Source of the DNA: Halichondria panicea
Lineage: Eukaryota; Porifera; Demospongiae; Suberitida; Halichondriidae
Direction of reading: 5' to 3'
DNA: 64,000 bases
Assembly (NCBI RefSeq): GCF_963675165.1
Contig: NC_087377.1
Coordinates: forward strand, 592,501-656,500
Below the pieces are notes generated by a model that worked only from the letters and a program-made list of their open reading frames with translations, did not search any database and was not told the DNA's origin. This document shows, one piece after another, positions 59,003 through 64,000 of this stretch. Both the position numbers and the translations under genes were made by a program. Position 1 is the stretch's first letter. Every line of letters begins with the position of its first letter.

Positions 59003-59448
59003 AGTCACTAGCAATAGTTTTACGTTCCCGTGAGTGCATGGGTTCAATTCACTAGCAATAGTTTTGCGTTCCCGTGAGTGGGTTCAATTCACTAGCAATA
59101 GTTTTGCGTTCCCGTGAGTGGGTTCAATTCACTAGCAATAGTTTTGCGTTCCCGTGAGTGGGTTCAACTCACTAGCAATAGTTTTGCGTTCCCGTGAGTG
59201 GGTTCAACTCACTAGCAATAGTTTTGCGTTCCCGTGAGTGGGTTCAATTTACTAGCAATAGTTTTGCGTTCCCGTGAGTGGGTTCAATTCACTAGCAATA
59301 GTTTTGCGTTCCCGTGAGTGGGTTCAATTCACTAGCAATAGTTTTGCGTTCCCGTGAGTGGGTTCAATTCACTAGCAATAGTTTTACGTTCCCATGAGTG
59401 GGTTCAATTCACTAGCAATAGTTTTACGTTCCCATGAGTGGGTTCAAT
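59003..59448 (+). repeat. 40-bp satellite, array 5
   Basis: Eleven monomers, almost uniform (TTTTGCGTTCCCGTGAGTGG). Ends at the usual TTCAATAATTCACAACAGC boundary. Confidence 0.95.
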
Positions 59449-60017
59449 AATTCACAACAGCTGCATTGTACCCCCTTGTTTTGTGTTTTTTATGCGAGTG
59501 CGCTGAATGCACCAGCGAAAGCTTGGGTTTTCTGATTGCTTAGAAACAGACCTTTCAAATGGTGCCATCAAAGTTCATATTTATTTGAAAGATAACATTA
59601 TTTGATAATTTAGTCCCCATGGTCCGAGGTCTAAAAATAACAAATTAAGGGCCCGGATGAAATATTGGATTGAAACACGTCATTTAAAAGGTATTTACCT
59701 AAGCTTTCGGAATATTATAAAATTTTTGACATTAGATCAACTGTTGAAAGACCCCCACCCCTTCCGTTTAATTCGTGAATCTTTTTTGCGCTGTACTCCC
59801 CCCTTGCATGTGGGACTGTGTTTTGTAGTTTGTGCTATTTGCGCTGTACTCCCCCCTTGCATGTGTGACTGTGTTTTGTAGTTTGTGCTATTTGCGCTGT
59901 ACTCCCCCTTGCATGTGTGACGGTGTTTAGTCACTAGCAATAGTTTTGCGTTCCCGTGAGTGGGTTCAATTCACTAGCAATAGTTTACGTTCCCGTGAGT
60001 GGGTTCAATTCACTAGC
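59449..60017 (+). repeat. Block B fragment, 53-bp repeats and last satellite piece
   Basis: 59449-59780 matches the start of block B and breaks at TTAATTCGTGAATCTTTT. About 59781-59928 holds three 53-bp units. 59929-60017 holds two to three satellite monomers. This is the right edge of the repeat complex in the window. Confidence 0.85.
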
Positions 60018-60200
60018 TGCCAAATGTATATGTAACTATTGTTTACGAACAATTCATATATATAAGCTTATAGAGCAACCTATTAATATGTGATTAGCCT
60101 CCTCCACAAAGTTAGCCCATGCACTGTATAGGCATGTTGTAATAGTTTGCCATTTCTTTGCTCATGTCTCGATCAACTGCATGTACGATGTGTTCCACAT
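60018..60200. other. Unique sequence, no gene seen
   Basis: AT-rich unique sequence immediately after the last satellite monomer. No convincing open frame or repeat. Confidence 0.5.
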
Positions 60201-60595
60201 TTGTTACCCAGGTTTAATCACTGCCTCATGAATGGATGTGTCAAGCACACACAGGTGCGTGTGTACACATGTCTCACTATGGTGACTAGTGTAATGATGC
60301 TCATCAATACATCTCCCTCCTCCCACAGTGCTCCAACATCTCTGTGTGTGCTATTGTATCCTTCACCCTGCCTACATGGTGTCTACTCCTAGACTGAGGG
60401 AATGGAGGTATCAAGCACACACAGGTGCGTGTGTATCACTATAGTGACTAGTGTAGTGATGCTCATCAATACATCTCCCTCCTCCCACAGTGCTCCAACA
60501 TCTCTGTGTGTGCTATTGTATCCTTCACCCTGCCTGTATGGTGTCTACTCCTAGACTGAGGGAATGGAGGTGGCAAGCACACACAGGTACGTGTG
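60201..60595 (+). repeat. Tandemly duplicated exon region
   Basis: Two direct repeats of about 165 bp (about 60240-60409 and 60410-60572), with a third start (GGCAAGCACACACAGG). Each contains an acceptor-like CCTCCCACAG followed by CSNISVCAIVSFTLP(T/V)WC and a stop, and ends at a CACACAG/GTGCGTG donor. The preceding stretch FNHCLMNGCVKHTQ (about 60210-60254) would join in phase. The Cys-rich peptide is not recognised. Confidence 0.5.
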
Positions 60596-60923
60596 TCAGA
60601 GAGTGGGTGTCAGGAGATGCTATCACATGACCTACACCATTCTGAGCTGTACCAATATTGTTGCTGGTTCATACGATGATTACCAGCTAATAATGGCCTA
60701 TTCAAATTTTATGTTTCAGAAGATTTACAAATGATATCGTATCTAACGAAGCTCACTCGTAAACACAACTTTTGAGTATCTAATTTCAACCCCCCTCCAG
60801 GAGTATTGACCTGACTCCCTCCAGGCCTGGTGAAATGAACCAATCGTCTCTCTATTATATATAGCACATACAGCAGCAAAGTACAACACATCAGTCAGCA
60901 AGAAACCACCTCACCCCAGCAAG

Positions 60924-61042
60924 GTGTGTGTGTGTGTGTGTGTAAATGTATACATAATATCTGTATAGCCCACATTTCTTTTATTAGTAGCTTTGCTCTG
61001 TAATAATTGTACCCTCCCTCGATCCACACACACACACACACA

Positions 61043-61081
<39 letters not shown>

Positions 61082-61376
61082 CCATGGCCTGGCCATGCAC
61101 ATTTCTCTCTTAGTAACAGCTTTAAATTTCCTCCGTGTTGTCAGACCTAACAAGGTGTCAGAGTTCTTTCAATTCCCTAATTAAGTTTAGTATTGTAAGA
61201 TCGCTGAACCTAGTGGATTATTGTTGTGGTTTTAGCTCTGTTCTCATCATACAACTATTACATTTCAGGGGAGGGGGCTTTCCCCTTGTATGACCCCCTG
61301 CCTAACCTCTGCAAACACACACACACACACACACACACTCACACACACTCACACACACACACACACACACACACAC
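60924..61376. repeat. CA/GT microsatellites
   Basis: (TG)n at 60924-60943, (CA)n at 61025-61078 and (CA)n with CTCA interruptions at 61315-61375. Short frames through them are artefacts. The sequence between them shows no confident gene. Confidence 0.9.
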
Positions 61377-61477
61377 TGGGTATGTGTTTACTTGACTAAT
61401 GCAATTAGTGGTCGTGGTTGGTTGCACCAGCTTTGTGTACACACTACACACTAGTGAGATCATTTCTGCTCTTTGTT

Positions 61478-61585
61478 GTAACTAATGGGATGGAGTGAGG
61501 TGACATTGGTTGTGTACACCAGTCAGCTAGGGTAACTAATGGGATGGAGTGAGGTGACATTGGTTGTGTACACCAGTCAGCTAGG
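61478..61585. repeat. 54-bp direct repeat, 2 copies
   Basis: GTAACTAATGGGATGGAGTG starts at 61478 and 61532. The two copies are essentially identical. Confidence 0.95.
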
Positions 61586-61610
61586 GTAATGGTTCGTGTT
61601 CTGTACATAG

Positions 61611-61946
61611 ATAAAATTAATGGGCTACGTTTTGATACCAAGAACATCCTATATGCTTATTCCATTGCTGAGATAACACTGAAAAGCTACAAAATTCTGC
61701 TGTTTTGATGACATCAACAGCTGCAAACCACAAACCAATGATGCTTTAATCAACCACAAACAAGAGTGGGTGTACAGTTATTGTACGCCCACTTACGTGG
61801 TTAATTAGAGTGTCATCGATCTGTGGTTAGCAGCTTGTGATGTCATCAAAACGGTAGAAAATAGTAGAATATGTAGTTTTTCAGTGATATCTCAACAATG
61901 ATATAGGATGTTCTTGGTATCAAAATGTAGCCCATTTATTTGTAAA
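61611..61946. repeat. ~335-bp imperfect palindrome (foldback/MITE-like)
   Basis: The left arm (ATGGGCTACGTTTTGATACC, AAGAACATCCTATAT, CTGAAAA, then TTTTGATGACATCA) is repeated in reverse complement on the right (TGATGTCATCAAAA, TTTTCAG, ATATAGGATGTTCTT, GGTATCAAAATGTAGCCCAT). It is centred near 61780 on GGGTGTACAGTTATTGTACG. Arm identity is high but not perfect and the arms reach almost to the centre. No coding capacity. Confidence 0.85.
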
Positions 61947-62440
61947 CTTACCAGAGAACTTTTAAAGCTAAGCTATAAAATGTTCAGAAGATATTACTCT
62001 AACCAAAAGTGTACCTAAAAACCAGTAAAACATGAATTATAAACACTGTGAACATTTGTAACACCCATAAAGGGATGGCCAGGATACCTAAACCATTGAA
62101 CAATTATGTGATGAAGTCTAGGACCTTAGCTGTACAAGATTACTGTTTCTAACCGATTACCCACTATAACAATTTGTTGTTGTTTTATTAATCACCACAA
62201 ACCCACCACCTTATGTTTCCATGGAAACATTTTTGGTTATGTTGTAGCTCGGTCATTTACCTACACATTGGTATCAACACCATTTCTTAAAAATGTTCCA
62301 ATCGAAGATATTTACATTTAAGTACAGCTACTCACAAAGTTGTGGTAATCTACTCTCTAAGCTGGATGCACTGTATAACGATTGAATTACCCACACAAAT
62401 GGACCACTTATTTCATTTGCCTATACATAGCATCATCTCA
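61947..62440. other. Unique sequence, no gene seen
   Basis: AT-rich, with no open frame carrying splice borders and no repeat that I could see. Confidence 0.5.
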
Positions 62441-62556
62441 GATGTATCTGCCCCCCCCCCCCCCGCACACACGCACACACACACGCACACACACACACAC
62501 ACGCACGCACGCACACGTGCACATACGCGCACACACACACACACACACACACACAT
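62441..62556. repeat. Poly-C plus CA/CG microsatellite
   Basis: A run of about 14 C followed by (CA)n interrupted by CG steps (GCACGCACGCACACG). It marks the left edge of block X copy 2, as a CA run does for copy 1. Confidence 0.9.
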
Positions 62557-63052
62557 TCACAGATGCTCATGCTGTGTCAGACCCACAGTGAATGGAGCCT
62601 CCATCACAACGCCAGCGATATTTCCATAGTCATGATGAGGTACGCTAGGGGGTGTGGTCTCAGCTTGTGTGTGGGTGTGTGTGTAACTGTACATTATGCT
62701 GCATGTGAAATTGTCGTGTACTATAATTATATAAATACGACCACTTTCCCTCATCCCCCATTTCTCTGTAGACACGCTGTTTCTTATAATCATGGACACT
62801 GATGGGATAAGTTGAAGACATTGTCAAGAAAGTAAACACAAGCAAGCCCGTTACCAAGGACACAAGACAACATTGACCATCATTGACAATTTTAACTGTT
62901 GTATTTTTTAATTTCTACTGCTAAAAATTAATTATGACCAAGAGTACATAATTATGCTCTTGTTATGACATAATAATAATTATTACAATAAAAGTGGTAA
63001 AGATCATTAACTATATAAGTCATTAAGAATTATGTGTATTTTATAAACCTTA

Positions 63053-63127
63053 CAGTCTCCATGAGAACCCGTGTCCTCTCACGAGAGCTGATCTACTAGC
63101 CACACCCTTAACCACTAGGCCACACCC
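63053..63127 (-). other. tRNA-like sequence, copy 2
   Basis: Same as 51979-52053, differing by one base (AGAGCTGATC for AGATCTGATC). A-box region conserved, B box weak. Confidence 0.3.
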
Positions 63128-63407
63128 ATTCTTCACCAATCTGTGTATTATCAGGAGCTCATAAATAAGTTTAATTTTGATGACGGCTCTCTTCTGATGC
63201 TACACAGTTACAATACATTTATCATTGATAACATAGCTGGCATGTGCAATTGTGTGGACAGACATTGACTCAACAAAGCATTCACATCAGGTATAATTAT
63301 GGTGGATAGAGTGCTAGTAGTCACCACACAAACACTTGTAATTGATAAAGAACAAAATTAAAAAATAAATACCATCAGTCACAGTTTATAATGGCTAGAG
63401 GATATTG

Positions 63408-63593
63408 TCAGGCTAGAGTCACTTGCAGTCTTCCCTTGAGGTCCTCAGCAATGTCAGCTCTACTGATAACGGGAGACTCTAGAGCTGTCAACAAGTCCTC
63501 CAGTTGTGGACCACCTAGCAACCACTCTATGAGCATGTGTGTGAAACACTTGGTGACACTGTTGGGTCTTCTGGCATTCTCCTCAGCTATCAC
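63408..63593 (-). CDS. Terminal exon with Death-like domain end, copy 2
   Basis: Same exon as 52333-52518, with Ile for Val in HMLIEW, Leu for Gln in WLLGG and Asp for Glu in AEDLKG. All three changes are conservative or neutral for the fold. The frame, acceptor and stop are intact. Upstream exons would lie beyond position 63600; none recognised before the window ends. Confidence 0.5.
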   Translation of the reverse strand: MIAEENARRPNSVTKCFTHMLIEWLLGGPQLEDLLTALESPVISRADIAEDLKGRLQVTLA

Positions 63594-64000
63594 CTGCAGT
63601 GTACATTGTTATTATAATGACATCATTCTGCACTATCCAAGTTCTACGGTATATCGGCTGAAATTATGAATCATGTCAAGTTAATTGTTGAAAGGAATTT
63701 TAATTAGAAGCAACACAGCCACCCACACAACTAAAGAAACAAAACTACTAACAGGTTTCATACAGAGGGGGGGGGCCCTGGGATTTCCCACCCACAGCCA
63801 AAATATCCCCCCCTAGAAATCTGAATATTAATGATGTCATAATAAAAATGTATGACTTTCTCCTTAAAAAGGTCTACAATCTCATTAGACTAGTGAAATT
63901 AATTTTATGCACACAAAAAACCCTGCACCTCAGATAACCATTCCAACAATTTTTCCAGGGGAAGGACCCCAGACCCCCTCAATTAAACGTTTCCCCCTCC

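Larger units (their letters stand above)
62575..63995 (+). repeat. Block X, copy 2
   Basis: Second copy of 51490-52898, close to identical with small indels (for example at 62880-62960 and 63350). Unlike copy 1 it is not joined to satellite or block B, so it is probably the source locus or an independent insertion. Confidence 0.9.

Noticed and set aside
58577..59047. 156-codon minus open frame of repeated HTCKGG peptides
   Set aside because: It arises from the 53-bp repeat, which happens to be open in all three minus frames; 53 is not a multiple of 3, and there is no other coding signal.

Overview
This is a eukaryotic, AT-rich and intron-dense window, most likely from a demosponge. My best guess is Amphimedon queenslandica or a close relative. 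The basis is indirect: introns of about 45-120 bases with GTAAGT/AG borders, many TAATTAT-type palindromes and TGCATG runs, animal gene families (ankyrin, SAM, Death-like, NAK kinase) and animal-type DNA transposases. There are no bacterial operons, ribosome-binding sites or CRISPR arrays. The species was not verified.

Most of the window is one nested repeat structure. A unit of about 15.1 kb (unit 1, 3668-18809) consists of block A (about 1.3 kb), a 40-bp satellite array, block B (about 3 kb, with a second, GC-richer 40-bp repeat), a decayed piggyBac transposase, and block C (about 3 kb, with a NAK-family kinase exon fragment). Partial or rearranged copies follow: unit 2 (18810-27245 and beyond), unit 3 (39350-48750), an inverted C/A piece (48788-50262), unit 4 (50266-57763) and unit 5 (57764-60017). 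Satellite arrays lie at 4941-10472, 20068-22730, 39699-41869, 50266-51402, 59003-59448 and 59929-60017. All four piggyBac copies are broken. Copies 1 and 3 share one 130-bp deletion, so they multiplied with the unit and not by separate transposition.

The region 27246-39349 interrupts unit 2 and holds the best coding content. (1) A head-to-head gene pair: an intact six-exon SAM-domain gene on the minus strand (27607-30083) and a C2H2/transposase-like gene on the plus strand (30179-33114), with start codons separated by 97 bp. The transposase has two frameshifts and no last exon. (2) A second, apparently intact 14-exon DDE-transposase-like gene (36552-39146, 593 codons) with candidate catalytic residues D258, D324 and E469.

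Left edge (1-3667): a minus-strand ankyrin-repeat gene whose two exons join in phase, and a minus-strand terminal exon with FG/PF motifs like the tail of AAK1/BMP2K kinases. Right side (51403-52898 and 62575-63995): two copies of a 1.4-kb block carrying a Death-like-domain terminal exon and a tRNA-like sequence. Between them (60018-62560) lie a tandemly duplicated exon, CA microsatellites and a 335-bp foldback element.

All exon borders were read by eye from GT/AG sites and frame consistency. Family assignments are from memory of the families, not from a search.
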